A stretch of 64,000 bases of DNA from GCA-2746605 sp963710615 (GTDB lineage Bacteria > Bacteroidota > Ignavibacteria > Ignavibacteriales > Melioribacteraceae): NCBI GenBank assembly GCA_963710615.1, contig CAVQBF010000031.1, positions 124,001 to 188,000 of the forward strand. Reading direction: 5' to 3'. The position numbers were made by a program, and so were the translations under genes. Every line of letters starts with the position of its first letter. Within the stretch, counting starts at the first letter, position 1. The notes under the pieces were generated by a model. The model ran no database searches. It was not told the origin of the DNA and saw only the letters and a list, made by a program, of their open reading frames with translations. Below are positions 45,222-54,456 of the stretch, in pieces.

Positions 45222-46279
45222 TTAATTATACCTTTTTATAATTAATGACGTTGCTTCAGCTCCGCCATTTACATTTTCACCAGTTAACCCTACTAAATCA
45301 TTTACGGCTAAGGAAACTAATGCAAATGCCTCATTAATTTCATAAAGATCGATATCACTTTTATCTAATTTTGTTTTATCGAAAACTTTTTTTATAGAAT
45401 CTACAGAAGCGGTTGTAAACTCAATAGGTTTCTTTGCTGCTGTAGCTTGGGCTATTATCTCAGCAATGGGCATGAGTTGAAGTTCAAGTACTTTCTCTTC
45501 TGACATTATCATAATTGCAGATGCTCCATCATTTATTTTTGATGAGGTTGCTGTGGTAACAATGCATCTTTTTCAAATGCAGTTCGTATTTTATAAATCT
45601 TTTCAAAATTAACTTTATCAATTTCTTCATCTTCGAATATATCCATCTCCCCTTTTCTTGTTTCTATTTTTACATCTACTATCTCATCCTTAATTTTACC
45701 TTCAGCTTTTGCAGCTATCGCTTTTTATATGATTGAATTGCATATTCATCAACTTGTTCTCTAGTAAATTTAAAGTCCCTTGCACAAATTTCTGCACAAC
45801 TACCCATGTGAAAATCATTATAAACCTCCCAAAACCATCCCTGATCATTGAATCAATCAGCTCTCCATTATCATGTAGCCTATAGCCAGAACGTGCCTTA
45901 GAAAGCAAATATGGAGCATTTGACATTCTTTCTCCATACCTCAAGCAATTACAACATCAGCATCACCGCATTTAATAGGTTGATCGGCAAGCATTACTGC
46001 TTTTAATCCACTGCCACATACCTTATTAATTGTCATTTATTCAATATTATCATGTAAACCGGCTCCAAGATCTGCTTGTCTTGCAGGTGCTTGTCTGAGC
46101 CGAGCAGATAAAATATTAACCAACAATACTTTATTTATTTCATCAGATGGGAGGTTAATTTCATTAAGTGGACTTTGAATGACAATGCTTTCTGATTGTG
46201 TTGCTGAGAGGTTCGATAAACTTCCATTAGATGATCCAATGGGTATTCTTTTAGCTGCAATTATGACTGATTTCCTCAT
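45222..46279 (-). pseudogene. Acetyl-CoA acetyltransferase (thiolase) pseudogene
   Basis: Decayed thiolase. Family segments appear in order but in different frames: the N-terminus MRKSVIIAAKRIPIGSSNGS, then NKVCGSGLKAVM with the nucleophile Cys, MSNAPYLLSKARSGYR, YNDFHMGSCAEICARDF, KAEGKIKDEIVDVKIE, KINDGASAIMIMSEEK and LYEINEAFA. Lesions on the minus strand: in-frame TAA at 46037-46039, TGA at 45941-45943 in the same frame, and frameshifts near 45930, 45830, 45720 and 45560. Near 45262 NVNGGA joins directly to EATSLIIKRYN, meaning about 39 codons with the catalytic GHP and CxG motifs are deleted in frame. Too many lesions for sequencing error; no activity is possible. Confidence 0.9.
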
Positions 46280-46336
46280 TGATAATCTCCTTTTGGGCCT
46301 GCGGAAAAAGGATAATATTAAAAGTAAGAAAAATCT

Positions 46337-47158
46337 TTAGACTTCAAACGATAAGCAACATTTTAATTTTCCGCAAGGACCTGTATATTTTGATATACTT
46401 GTAGAAATATTATTTTCAATTGCAATATCAGTAGTGATTCTCTTAAAATTACTAAGGAATGATGAACAACAATACTCTCTACCGCATGTAGCAATTCCAC
46501 CCAATCTTTTGGCTTCGTCGCGCACACCAATTTGTCTGAGTTCAATTCTAGTTTTAAAAGTTGATGCAAGTTTCTTTGCTAATTCTCTAAAATCTACTCT
46601 TCCATCAGCAGTATAAAAGAAAAATAGTTTTTTTCTATCAAATTGATAATGAATATCAACTAACTTCATTTCGAGAGATAATTCTTCAACTAGTTTTAAG
46701 AAGATAGACTTTGCTTCGTGAGCGTTGTTAAGGTTATGTAGATGCTTCTCAATATCATATTCAGAAGCAGTTCTTTCAATAATCGGTAAAGTTTCATTTT
46801 CCAGTTCTTGTTTTAGCTTTTTGAAATTAGCAAGATCACCTAATTCAAGAACCGTTGCAAATTCAAATTCCTTATCTACTTTGACAATTATACAATCATT
46901 TAATTTTAGTACCAAATTTTTAGGATTTTCACAAAAATGAATTCCCAAAAATCCTTTGCATTTAGCAATTACATAATGATGCTGTGTAGTATTTCCATTT
47001 CCGTCATCAAGAACTGTGCTAACAGAACTATCGATACTTTGACTATTCAATAATTCCTTAGTAATCTTATCATGAACAAGATTACAATAATTATCAGTTA
47101 TTAAATCATTGTTAAAAAATGAAGATTGATTTTTATTTGGTTGGTCCTTATCGGTCAT
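46337..47158 (-). CDS. PSP1 domain protein (RicT/YaaT-like)
   Basis: A 273-residue PSP1/RicT family protein. The core runs from about 60 to the end, with YFYTADGRVDFRELAKKLA-like FFFYTADGRVDFRELA near 190, RIELRQIGVRDEAK near 214, and paired cysteine motifs CGREYCC near 235 and GPCGKLKCCLSFE at the C-terminus. RicT-like proteins help RNase Y and biofilm or sporulation control in Bacillus, and carry iron-sulphur clusters in the RicAFT complex. It overlaps holB by four bases, as holB-yaaT neighbours do in Bacillus. The C-terminal extension after the last cysteine pair is absent here. Confidence 0.9.
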   Translation of the reverse strand: MTDKDQPNKNQSSFFNNDLITDNYCNLVHDKITKELLNSQSIDSSVSTVLDDGNGNTTQHHYVIAKCKGFLGIHFCENPKNLVLKLNDCIIVKVDKEFEFATVLELGDLANFKKLKQELENETLPIIERTASEYDIEKHLHNLNNAHEAKSIFLKLVEELSLEMKLVDIHYQFDRKKLFFFYTADGRVDFRELAKKLASTFKTRIELRQIGVRDEAKRLGGIATCGREYCCSSFLSNFKRITTDIAIENNISTSISKYTGPCGKLKCCLSFEV

Positions 47159-48261
47159 ATTTTTTTCATTCCAAGAGAAGCCAGTTCAAATATAACATTC
47201 ATCACTAAGATATTCAAGTTAACATTTCTATTAGGTGAATTGCGATACTCCACCAATTTGCTTGTTAGTAAACTAATATCTGCTGATTTAAAGCGAGCAT
47301 TAAATTTTTCAAGGGTTTCTTTATATTTATTAAAGCTAATATTATCAAGATTAAATTTTTCCTTTATAGAGTCGTTTAACCAAGCTAAAATCAAATCAAT
47401 AATTATTTGAAAAGACTTTACTGAATTCTGATCCATAACATCGTTAAACTCTTTAAATGCGGTTTGAAATTTTCTGGCTAAAGAATATCTTAGAATTAAT
47501 ATAGTTCGTGCTAAATATTTTTGGATATCATTTTCTATTAGAAACAAAGCGTTTGAAACGGACCCATTTGCAAAAGGTAATACATCCTCAAGGTCAGCTC
47601 TAGAGAAATTATATCTACCAGTAAGAATGCTCTCTAGGTTTTTGTTACTGAGAGGAGCAAAATTAATCTCCCAGCAGCGGGACTTAATAGTAGTTAATAG
47701 ATTATCCGGGTTATCAGTTAATAATATATATATTATACCTTCAGGAGGTTCTTCCAAGTTTTTTAAAAATGCATTCTGTGCTTCAATGCTCATCTTATGA
47801 GCATCCGAAATAATTATTCCTCTGTAAGTAATTTCATCAAAGTTGAGAGATATAATTTTATTTATTTCTTTGATGCTATTTATCTTAATATTATTTGCAT
47901 TAGCTATATTAATTTTGTGATAAGGGTTGGCTGCTTTTAACTTGATCTGATCAGAAATATCTTCTACAATATCCTGGCTTAATTTTGAAGTAGGCAGATC
48001 TGAATTATCTTCACCTTTGCCTCTAGGGAGAGGAAAAATTAGTTTTACAAATGGTTCAGATAAAGAATCAAATTTATGAAGAGCTGATGATGAAGTATCT
48101 TTATTTAATAGTTTAAGAAATTGAATTGCAGTAAAAAATTTACCACATCCTTCAACTCCGGAAAATAATAATGCATTAGGTATTCGCTCCTTGGAATGAA
48201 GCTCGGAAAGAATATTTAGTGCATTCTCCTGTCCCTGTATTCCAAGGAAAAAATCATGCAT
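47155..48261 (-). CDS. holB: DNA polymerase III delta' subunit
   Basis: Clamp-loader delta' subunit (368 residues). GVEGCGKFFTA near 34-44 is a degenerate Walker A, LEEPPEGIIYILLTDNPDNLLTTIKSRC near 173-200 includes the SRC motif, and a C-terminal helical domain follows. Unlike many delta' proteins it has no zinc-binding cysteine cluster in the 60-90 region. It is in an operon with the PSP1 gene (4-base overlap). Confidence 0.88.
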   Translation of the reverse strand: MHDFFLGIQGQENALNILSELHSKERIPNALLFSGVEGCGKFFTAIQFLKLLNKDTSSSALHKFDSLSEPFVKLIFPLPRGKGEDNSDLPTSKLSQDIVEDISDQIKLKAANPYHKINIANANNIKINSIKEINKIISLNFDEITYRGIIISDAHKMSIEAQNAFLKNLEEPPEGIIYILLTDNPDNLLTTIKSRCWEINFAPLSNKNLESILTGRYNFSRADLEDVLPFANGSVSNALFLIENDIQKYLARTILILRYSLARKFQTAFKEFNDVMDQNSVKSFQIIIDLILAWLNDSIKEKFNLDNISFNKYKETLEKFNARFKSADISLLTSKLVEYRNSPNRNVNLNILVMNVIFELASLGMKKI

Positions 48262-48280
48262 TTACAACCCTTTTTGAGAT

Positions 48281-48508
48281 CTAGTTATAATCATCATCAT
48301 CAAAGTAGAAGTAATCTTCATCTGTAGGATAATCAGGCCAAATGTCTTCTATATTCTCGTATAACTCTTCGTCGTCTTCAAGTTCTTTTAAGTTTTCTAT
48401 TACTTCTAGAGGACTTCCAATTCTGTCTGCATATTCAATAAGTTCTTCCTTGGTAGCAGGCCAAGGAGCATCTAGTAGGTAAGATGCTAATTCAATAGTC
48501 CAAATCAT
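48281..48508 (-). CDS. DUF2795 domain protein
   Basis: A 75-residue acidic protein beginning MIWTIELASYLLDAPWPATKEELIEYA, the DUF2795 signature, and ending in a Tyr/Asp-rich tail (IWPDYPTDEDYFYF). The family is widely present in Bacteroidota and has no assigned function. It lies 19 bases upstream of holB on the same strand, suggesting co-transcription. Confidence 0.85.
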   Translation of the reverse strand: MIWTIELASYLLDAPWPATKEELIEYADRIGSPLEVIENLKELEDDEELYENIEDIWPDYPTDEDYFYFDDDDYN

Positions 48509-48519
48509 TAATATAACTC

Positions 48520-49461
48520 CTAGAATGACCCCTTTTCAGATTGAGAATCAAATGCTTTAATATCACTAAAAATAAAATTTTTAGGATTTAAATGAACACC
48601 ATTATGTTTTACTTCATAATGCAAATGCGGACCGGTTGCTAAACGACCAGTTTCACCGGATAACCCAATGAGCTCTCCCCTGTTAACAGTCTGTCCTTTT
48701 TTCACATCAATTTTGGATAAATGAGCATAAAGTGTTGTGTAGCCGAATCCATGGTCAATTTCAATAGTTTTTCCATATCCACCATTATAACTCGCTCTAA
48801 TTACTTTCCCTTTCCCGGCCGCAAAAACTTTATTTCCTGTATTAACAACGATATCTATACCTGTATGCATTCTTTTTACTTTTAGAATAGGATGTTTTCT
48901 CATTCCGAATCTATCGCCAATTCTACCTTGTGTTGGAAGAAGTGCAGGTAGAGCATCAAATAATTCTAAATTTTCTTCTAGAGATTCCTCTATCTTTTTG
49001 TAGTTATCTTTTGCAAATACCACCTTAGATTTTAGAACATCCAAGGAATTGTCAACTTCTCCAACAATATCTTTAACATCAGAAATCGACGATATATTCA
49101 TTTCATTGAAGGCAGCACCACCAATACCAAAATTCTTTTCTTCTTCAGACAGCGGTTCTAAATTAACAGATAGTCTAAGTTCGTCTTCTTTATCTGTTAA
49201 AAATTGAATATCTGAATACAATTGATTTATTTGAGATGACATCTCAACATATTTTTCTTTCAATTTCTTATTCTCTTTTCGTAAATCTGAAAGATCAGAT
49301 TTAGGATTAACCAGACTAGAAACAAAAAGATATGAACCAAGAAAAATAAGTGCAAAAACAGTCGAGAACAATGCCAAAAGTGAAATAAATTTTGAGTAAA
49401 AATTATTTATTTCGACATACTTTAATTTTTTTTGAGAATAATAATATATGTTTTTTTTCAT
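48520..49461 (-). CDS. M23 family metallopeptidase (LytM/NlpD-like), membrane-anchored
   Basis: A 313-residue peptidoglycan endopeptidase. A membrane helix (about 24-48), a coiled coil (about 55-95) and then a LytM domain (about 180-295) with metal ligands His199 and Asp203 in HTGIDIV and His279/His281 in GPHLHYE. All expected zinc ligands are present, so it should be active, cutting peptide cross-links in the wall. It precedes the DUF2795 gene by 11 bases on the minus strand. Confidence 0.92.
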   Translation of the reverse strand: MKKNIYYYSQKKLKYVEINNFYSKFISLLALFSTVFALIFLGSYLFVSSLVNPKSDLSDLRKENKKLKEKYVEMSSQINQLYSDIQFLTDKEDELRLSVNLEPLSEEEKNFGIGGAAFNEMNISSISDVKDIVGEVDNSLDVLKSKVVFAKDNYKKIEESLEENLELFDALPALLPTQGRIGDRFGMRKHPILKVKRMHTGIDIVVNTGNKVFAAGKGKVIRASYNGGYGKTIEIDHGFGYTTLYAHLSKIDVKKGQTVNRGELIGLSGETGRLATGPHLHYEVKHNGVHLNPKNFIFSDIKAFDSQSEKGSF

Positions 49462-49525
49462 GACCTCTTTTTATATTTTTCGGTTGGGAAGATAACAAAA
49501 CAGTTAAACTTAGTCAAGCAACATA

Positions 49526-49558
49526 ATTTTGAATAATTTACACAAATTTATTCAAAAT
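49526..49558 (-). terminator. Hairpin overlapping the hprK stop codon
   Basis: ATTTTGAATAA (49526-49536) and TTATTCAAAAT (49548-49558) form an 11-bp perfect stem with an 11-base loop. The TAA stop of hprK (49548-49550) is inside the stem. It is AT-rich and no long T run follows on the minus strand, so efficiency is uncertain. Confidence 0.5.
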
Positions 49559-50561
49559 CATGCTCAAAATAATCTACTGATCTATCGGTTTCACTATTTT
49601 TAGATTTTATCTTAGACCGAAGCCTCTGATTCAATACTTCAGCAGCATCATAGCCATAATGTTTTAACAAATAATTGAGTGCAATTACCTCACAAATTAC
49701 AGTAATATTTTTGCCTGGAACTATTGGGACTTTTATATATTGAATTCCAACATCCATAATATTGACTGTTTTTGTGTCAAGCCCAGTTCTAGTATATTCA
49801 CTATTATCATCCCAAACTTCAAGTTCGATAACAACTTCCAATCTTTTTTGAAATCGAATAGCCCTGATACCAAACATACTTCGTATATCTAAAATCCCAA
49901 TACCTCTAATTTCCATAAAATGTTTAACTAATTCAGTGCCAGAACCCATAATTATTCCTTCACCTTTTTTAGTCATTATCACAACATCATCGGCTACTAA
50001 TCTATGTCCTCTTTCAACGAGATCTAATGCTACTTCGCTTTTTCCAATCCCCGATTGTCCACTTATGAGAATTCCAATTCCATAAACATCAACGTAAGAG
50101 CCATGTACAGATAACCTGGGTGAGAATTGATCATCCAAAAAATCGCTTACTAAATAAACGAGTTTAGTTGTTGACAACTCAGAAATAAAAATTGGTATTC
50201 CGTATTCTGTTGCCAGCTGAAGAACTTCATCAGTAGGTTTGTTATAATTGGTAAAAATTACACAAGGAATATTAAAACTAAGTAATTTTTCTATTGCACT
50301 TTTACGTTTTTCTTTGGTTAATTTGTTTAAGTACTGTACTTCTGTATTTCCGCAAATTTGCACTCGCTTGTAGGAAAATAAATCAACAAACCCGGCAAGC
50401 GCAAGTCCGGGTCTGTGCAAATTTTGTTCAGTAATAGATCGTTCTAAAGAAACATCATCATTTAAAAGTTCAATAGAAAATCTTTCTTTTGTTGACTGAT
50501 AAAAAAAATCTACAGAAATTTTATCTTTCCGAAAAATATTTTTATCGGAAATATTCATCAT
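49548..50561 (-). CDS. hprK: HPr kinase/phosphorylase
   Basis: HPrK phosphorylates HPr on Ser46 with ATP or pyrophosphate and removes it again. In this 337-residue protein the catalytic His is residue 153 in SVHGSYVDVYG, Walker A is GQSGIGKS (168-175), the catalytic Asp pair is near 191 in VADD, and the HPrK signature EIRGIGILDIRSMFG runs at 217-231. All needed residues are present. Its target HPr, with Ser46 intact, is encoded at 18.4 kb. The start overlaps hpf by four bases. Confidence 0.95.
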   Translation of the reverse strand: MMNISDKNIFRKDKISVDFFYQSTKERFSIELLNDDVSLERSITEQNLHRPGLALAGFVDLFSYKRVQICGNTEVQYLNKLTKEKRKSAIEKLLSFNIPCVIFTNYNKPTDEVLQLATEYGIPIFISELSTTKLVYLVSDFLDDQFSPRLSVHGSYVDVYGIGILISGQSGIGKSEVALDLVERGHRLVADDVVIMTKKGEGIIMGSGTELVKHFMEIRGIGILDIRSMFGIRAIRFQKRLEVVIELEVWDDNSEYTRTGLDTKTVNIMDVGIQYIKVPIVPGKNITVICEVIALNYLLKHYGYDAAEVLNQRLRSKIKSKNSETDRSVDYFEHDFE

Positions 50562-50860
50562 CTTGATTTAGCAATTCTTTTTGATTTCAAAGTTTTTAAT
50601 TGCCTTTCTAATTTTGTAATAGTTTTTGTTAGCGCTTTTCCGTATTCATCACTTGTTTCTTCGGCAGTTAGTATTTTTCCCGGAATAGACAAATTAATTT
50701 CTACAGTTTTAATACTATCTTTTTGATGAACATAACTAAGAATTACATTTGCATCCAAAATATCATCATTAAACTTCTTTAACGATTGTAATTGTTCAGT
50801 AATATCATTTTTAAGTGAATCTTTCGCTTTAAATTTTCTAGATGTTATTTGTACATTCAT
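50558..50860 (-). CDS. hpf: Ribosome hibernation promoting factor (short form)
   Basis: Short HPF/YfiA-type protein of 100 residues. It begins MNVQITSRKFKAKDSLKNDITE and has VEINLSIPGKILTAEE in the middle. It inactivates 70S ribosomes during starvation. The gene sits between a Xer recombinase and hprK, overlapping the latter by four bases, so it is translated with the HPr kinase. Confidence 0.93.
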   Translation of the reverse strand: MNVQITSRKFKAKDSLKNDITEQLQSLKKFNDDILDANVILSYVHQKDSIKTVEINLSIPGKILTAEETSDEYGKALTKTITKLERQLKTLKSKRIAKSR

Positions 50861-50869
50861 AATAACTCC

Positions 50870-51760
50870 TTAAGATTTTGGATGTGCGTTTTTATAAGCT
50901 TTTTTTAATCGCTCAATACTAACGTGTGTATAAATTTGGGTGGTTGATAAATTTTCATGTCCTAAAATCTCTTTAACTCCAACTAAATCTGCACCATTAT
51001 CCAGCATATGAGTAGCAGCAGTATGCCTCAACACATGCGGACTTTTCTTAGAAACATCAGTCACTTTAGATAAATATTTATTTACTAACCTAGCAACATA
51101 ACGTGGATAAATTCTTTTTCCCTTCTTGGTATTAAAAAGTGGAGCAAACTGAGATGCGAATGGATAATTTGAAATATAATTTTTATAAACGGTAATAGAT
51201 TTATCACCAAACGGAACAATTCTTGTTTTGCTGCCTTTTCCAAAAACTCTAATGCTTTTGCGACTCAGATCAATATCTCCACGATTTAAGTTACAAACTT
51301 CTGAAACTCTTAGAGCACAACCGTACAAAAGTTCAAAGATTAATTGAATATCTGAATTATCTTTCTTTTCCTCTTCTAACAATTTAAGAATTTTTTCGTA
51401 AGAGTCAAGAGTAATTATTTCAGGGAGCTTTCTATTAGATTTCGGATTTTTGATGGAGGCAAGCGGATTGGAATCCATTATTTCCTGTTGATTCAGGAAT
51501 CTAAAATATCCTCTTAAGACAGATAGCTTTCTTGAAATTGAAGTTTTATTAAGATTGGAATCATTTAATTCAACAATGAACAAACGTATTATTCTTTCAT
51601 TAATTTTACTAAAGGAATCAATCCCCTTTTTATTCAAAAAAAATAAAAACTGTGAAAGGTCTTTCTGATATGCAGTTAAAGTATTCTGAGAAACTCTTTT
51701 TACTCCATTAAGTTCAGATAAGTAATCCTCTATCGAATCATTAAAAATCGACTTTTCCAT
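50870..51760 (-). CDS. Tyrosine recombinase XerC/XerD-like
   Basis: A 296-residue tyrosine recombinase. N-terminal SAM-like domain (1-100) and a catalytic domain with Arg151 in CALRVSEV, Lys near 175 in GKGSKTR, His242/Arg245 in HVLRHT, His268 in GHENLST and nucleophile Tyr277 in IYTH, all present. Its place among housekeeping genes (topA, hpf) and typical length argue for chromosome dimer resolution, not a mobile-element integrase. Whether it is XerC or XerD cannot be told here. Confidence 0.93.
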   Translation of the reverse strand: MEKSIFNDSIEDYLSELNGVKRVSQNTLTAYQKDLSQFLFFLNKKGIDSFSKINERIIRLFIVELNDSNLNKTSISRKLSVLRGYFRFLNQQEIMDSNPLASIKNPKSNRKLPEIITLDSYEKILKLLEEEKKDNSDIQLIFELLYGCALRVSEVCNLNRGDIDLSRKSIRVFGKGSKTRIVPFGDKSITVYKNYISNYPFASQFAPLFNTKKGKRIYPRYVARLVNKYLSKVTDVSKKSPHVLRHTAATHMLDNGADLVGVKEILGHENLSTTQIYTHVSIERLKKAYKNAHPKS

Positions 51761-51790
51761 TAAGGTATTGACCTTTCAAATAAATAATTA

Positions 51791-53986
51791 CTATTTTTCT
51801 TGAACCTCTTCAGCTTTTGGTTTGTTCCAACTTACATAATCACAATCGGGATATCTACTGCAGCCATAAAAAAATCTTCCGTTTTTAGATCTTCGGGTTA
51901 CAACTTCCCCTTCTCCACATGTAGGACATTTTATACCTAAAGTAAGTTGTGCAGTATAGTTGCAGTCGGGATAATTTTCACAACCGATAAATTTGCCGAA
52001 TTTCCCAGATCTGATCAAAGTTTTATTACCACATTCCGGACAAGTTTCACCTGTGTATTCAGGTTCACTCGTAATTAATTCGTTAGTTGATTTTATATTT
52101 TTACAATTAGGATATCCTGAACATGCAAAATATTTTCCAAATCTGCCTATTTTAAGTTCCATTTCAGAACCGCATTTTTCACAGATTATTTTTTCCAGAT
52201 TTTTTTCAACTTCATCTAATGTCTTTGAAAATGGTATATAAAAATCATCCAAAACTTGTTTATATTCATTATCTCCTGAAGCAACTAAATCGAGTTCTTC
52301 TTCCATTCGAGCAGTAAAAGTAACATCAAGTATGTTTGGAAAATTTTTAACTAAAACGGCATTTACTTTTTTGCCTAAATCAGTTGGTACTAATTTTTTC
52401 TCCTGCTGGTCAATATAATATCTATCTTGAATAGTACCTATAATTGATGCATAAGTACTCGGTCTGCCAATACCGTTACTTTCTAATTCCTTTATTAATG
52501 AACTTTCTGTAAATCTAGGTGCTGGTTTTGTAAATTGTTGATTTTTAGCTACTGAATTTAATTGCAGTTTCTGATCCACCATAAGTCCAGCAGGAATTTG
52601 GGAGTCCTCATTACCATTATCACCGTTTTCTTTAGTCTCACTATAGACTTTTAAAAATCCTTCAAAAGTAATTACTGATCCTGAAGCCTTAAGAATATAA
52701 TTTCCAGCACTTACAGAAACATTTGTAGATTCAACATCTGCAGATTCCATTTGACAAGCAACAAATCTTTGCCAAATTAATTGGTAAACTTTAAATTGAT
52801 CACTATCTAGAAATTCTTTAATATTTTCCGGAGCATGCACTAACGAGGTTGGTCTAATGGCTTCATGAGCATCTTGGATATTTTTCTTATTTTTCTTCTC
52901 ATATGATCTAGTTCGACCTGGCAGAAAATCTTTGCCGTAATTTTCCAATATATAATTTCGGGCGCTATCAGTAATGTCATTGCTTAATCTTGTAGAGTCA
53001 GTTCTCATATAGGTTATAAGACCGGTAATTTCTCCTTTACCCAATTTTATACCTTCATACAAGCTTTGAGCTATCCGCATAGTTTTTCTTGGTCTATAAC
53101 CAAGCTTTCTCGAAGCTTCAGCTTGAAGGGTACTTGTAATAAAAGGTGGAGAAGGATTTCTTTTTGATTTTTTCTTTATGATATCTGAGATATAAAATTC
53201 TGGAGCATTTTTTATTTCATCCAATATTTTACCAGCGTCTTCTTCATTAGAAATAGCGAAATTTTTAATTAAAAAATTATTCCAGTCATTTTCATCCATT
53301 TCCGGTTTGGGCTGAATTTTTAATTGTTTGCCTTCTTTTTCGGCCAACTTAACGGTTAGAGTTTCACCATTTTCTGTTAAAAAATCAGCAACAATAACCC
53401 AGTATTCAGTTGGAATAAATTCATCAATTAATTCTTCCCGTTCGCATATTAATCTCAAAGCAACAGATTGAACACGACCGGCTGATAATGAATTGCCAGA
53501 TGCTTCTAAAATTGCTCGCCAAAGTAAAGGACTAATTTTATAACCGATAATTCTATCCATTACTCTACGTGCTCTTTGAGATTGAACTAAATCACTATCA
53601 ATTTCTATGGGAGCTTCCATTGCTTTTTTTACTGCAGCCTTGGTTATTTCGTTAAATAACACCCTATAAATATGAGCTTTAGTTTTGCCTTCTAAAATTT
53701 CTACAACATCTTGCGCAATTGCTTCACCCTCGCGGTCAGGATCAGTTGCAACAAATATTTTTTCTGCTTTAGATCCTAGACTTCTAATTTTTTTTATTAG
53801 ATCGCCTTTACCTCTGATATTTAATAACTGAACTTTATATCCGTCTTCAATATCAATACCAAGTTTAGTCTTAGGTAAATTTTTAATGTGCCCAACTGTC
53901 GATTCAACAACATATTTGCGCCCAAGATACTTATTAATAGTCTTTGCTTTTGATGGAGATTCCACCAAAACAAGATTCTTTGCCAT
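51791..53986 (-). CDS. topA: DNA topoisomerase I
   Basis: Type IA topoisomerase (731 residues) that relaxes negative supercoils. The TOPRIM domain has ATDPDREGEAIA near 80-91. The active Tyr is residue 326 in GLITYMRTDSTR. Three C-terminal zinc ribbons follow (CEKCGSEMEL, CPECGNKTLI and CPTCGEGEVV regions), each with four cysteines. It is preceded on the minus strand by a Smg/DUF494 gene, an association also known in other bacteria. Confidence 0.97.
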   Translation of the reverse strand: MAKNLVLVESPSKAKTINKYLGRKYVVESTVGHIKNLPKTKLGIDIEDGYKVQLLNIRGKGDLIKKIRSLGSKAEKIFVATDPDREGEAIAQDVVEILEGKTKAHIYRVLFNEITKAAVKKAMEAPIEIDSDLVQSQRARRVMDRIIGYKISPLLWRAILEASGNSLSAGRVQSVALRLICEREELIDEFIPTEYWVIVADFLTENGETLTVKLAEKEGKQLKIQPKPEMDENDWNNFLIKNFAISNEEDAGKILDEIKNAPEFYISDIIKKKSKRNPSPPFITSTLQAEASRKLGYRPRKTMRIAQSLYEGIKLGKGEITGLITYMRTDSTRLSNDITDSARNYILENYGKDFLPGRTRSYEKKNKKNIQDAHEAIRPTSLVHAPENIKEFLDSDQFKVYQLIWQRFVACQMESADVESTNVSVSAGNYILKASGSVITFEGFLKVYSETKENGDNGNEDSQIPAGLMVDQKLQLNSVAKNQQFTKPAPRFTESSLIKELESNGIGRPSTYASIIGTIQDRYYIDQQEKKLVPTDLGKKVNAVLVKNFPNILDVTFTARMEEELDLVASGDNEYKQVLDDFYIPFSKTLDEVEKNLEKIICEKCGSEMELKIGRFGKYFACSGYPNCKNIKSTNELITSEPEYTGETCPECGNKTLIRSGKFGKFIGCENYPDCNYTAQLTLGIKCPTCGEGEVVTRRSKNGRFFYGCSRYPDCDYVSWNKPKAEEVQEK

Positions 53987-53997
53987 TCAAATAACCT

Positions 53998-54456
53998 TTA
54001 ATTTATTGTATCGGATGAGTAAAGGAGAACCCTGCTTCCAGGTAAGATTTCAGAATCAAAATCGACCAAAGAGAAAAGGATAATCCAATTTATATCATCT
54101 TTGGAAACCCTTTCTTCAGGAAACATTGTCATTTGTTCAATTAGTAATTCTACATCAAGCGGCTCTAATAGACCAACATTGACTAAATGCTGAATATATT
54201 CGTTATTTTCTGAGCCAATAATATTTATTTCTTCACTTGTCAACAATCTAAAACTTTTAGAGGTAGTATTACCTTCCTTGTACAGTTCCAGCCGATTTGT
54301 GAGAAATTTATCGAAAACAAGACCAAGAGCAGCACTAACAGTCTGTTCATCAAAATCTTTATTGGTATTTAAGTGCCGTGTCACTTCTTCAATTGAAATA
54401 TTATCTTTCAAACCTTCTAATATTTTCGCAAGAACTTCAACAATTTTAGCTGTCAT
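53998..54456 (-). CDS. Smg/DUF494 family protein
   Basis: A 152-residue protein resembling Smg (DUF494). Matches include LLTSEEINIIGSENNEYIQHL near 68-88, VGLLEPLDVELLIEQMTMF near 92-110 and SKDDINWIILFSL near 118-130. The function is not established; the Smg gene is often near topA or dprA. Its start overlaps the end of ybeY by four bases, and topA begins 11 bases beyond it, so all are co-transcribed. Confidence 0.8.
   Translation of the reverse strand: MTAKIVEVLAKILEGLKDNISIEEVTRHLNTNKDFDEQTVSAALGLVFDKFLTNRLELYKEGNTTSKSFRLLTSEEINIIGSENNEYIQHLVNVGLLEPLDVELLIEQMTMFPEERVSKDDINWIILFSLVDFDSEILPGSRVLLYSSDTIN

Noticed and set aside
45702..45944. 80-codon open frame as a separate small gene
   Set aside because: Its first half is thiolase sequence and its second half is out of frame; it is a piece of the pseudogene.
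47126..47410. 94-codon plus-strand open frame over holB
   Set aside because: Antisense to holB and the PSP1 start; hydrophobic by chance.
50870..51760. Tyrosine recombinase as a phage or island integrase
   Set aside because: It sits among core genes (topA, hpf, hprK), has XerC/D length and no attachment sites or tRNA gene nearby.
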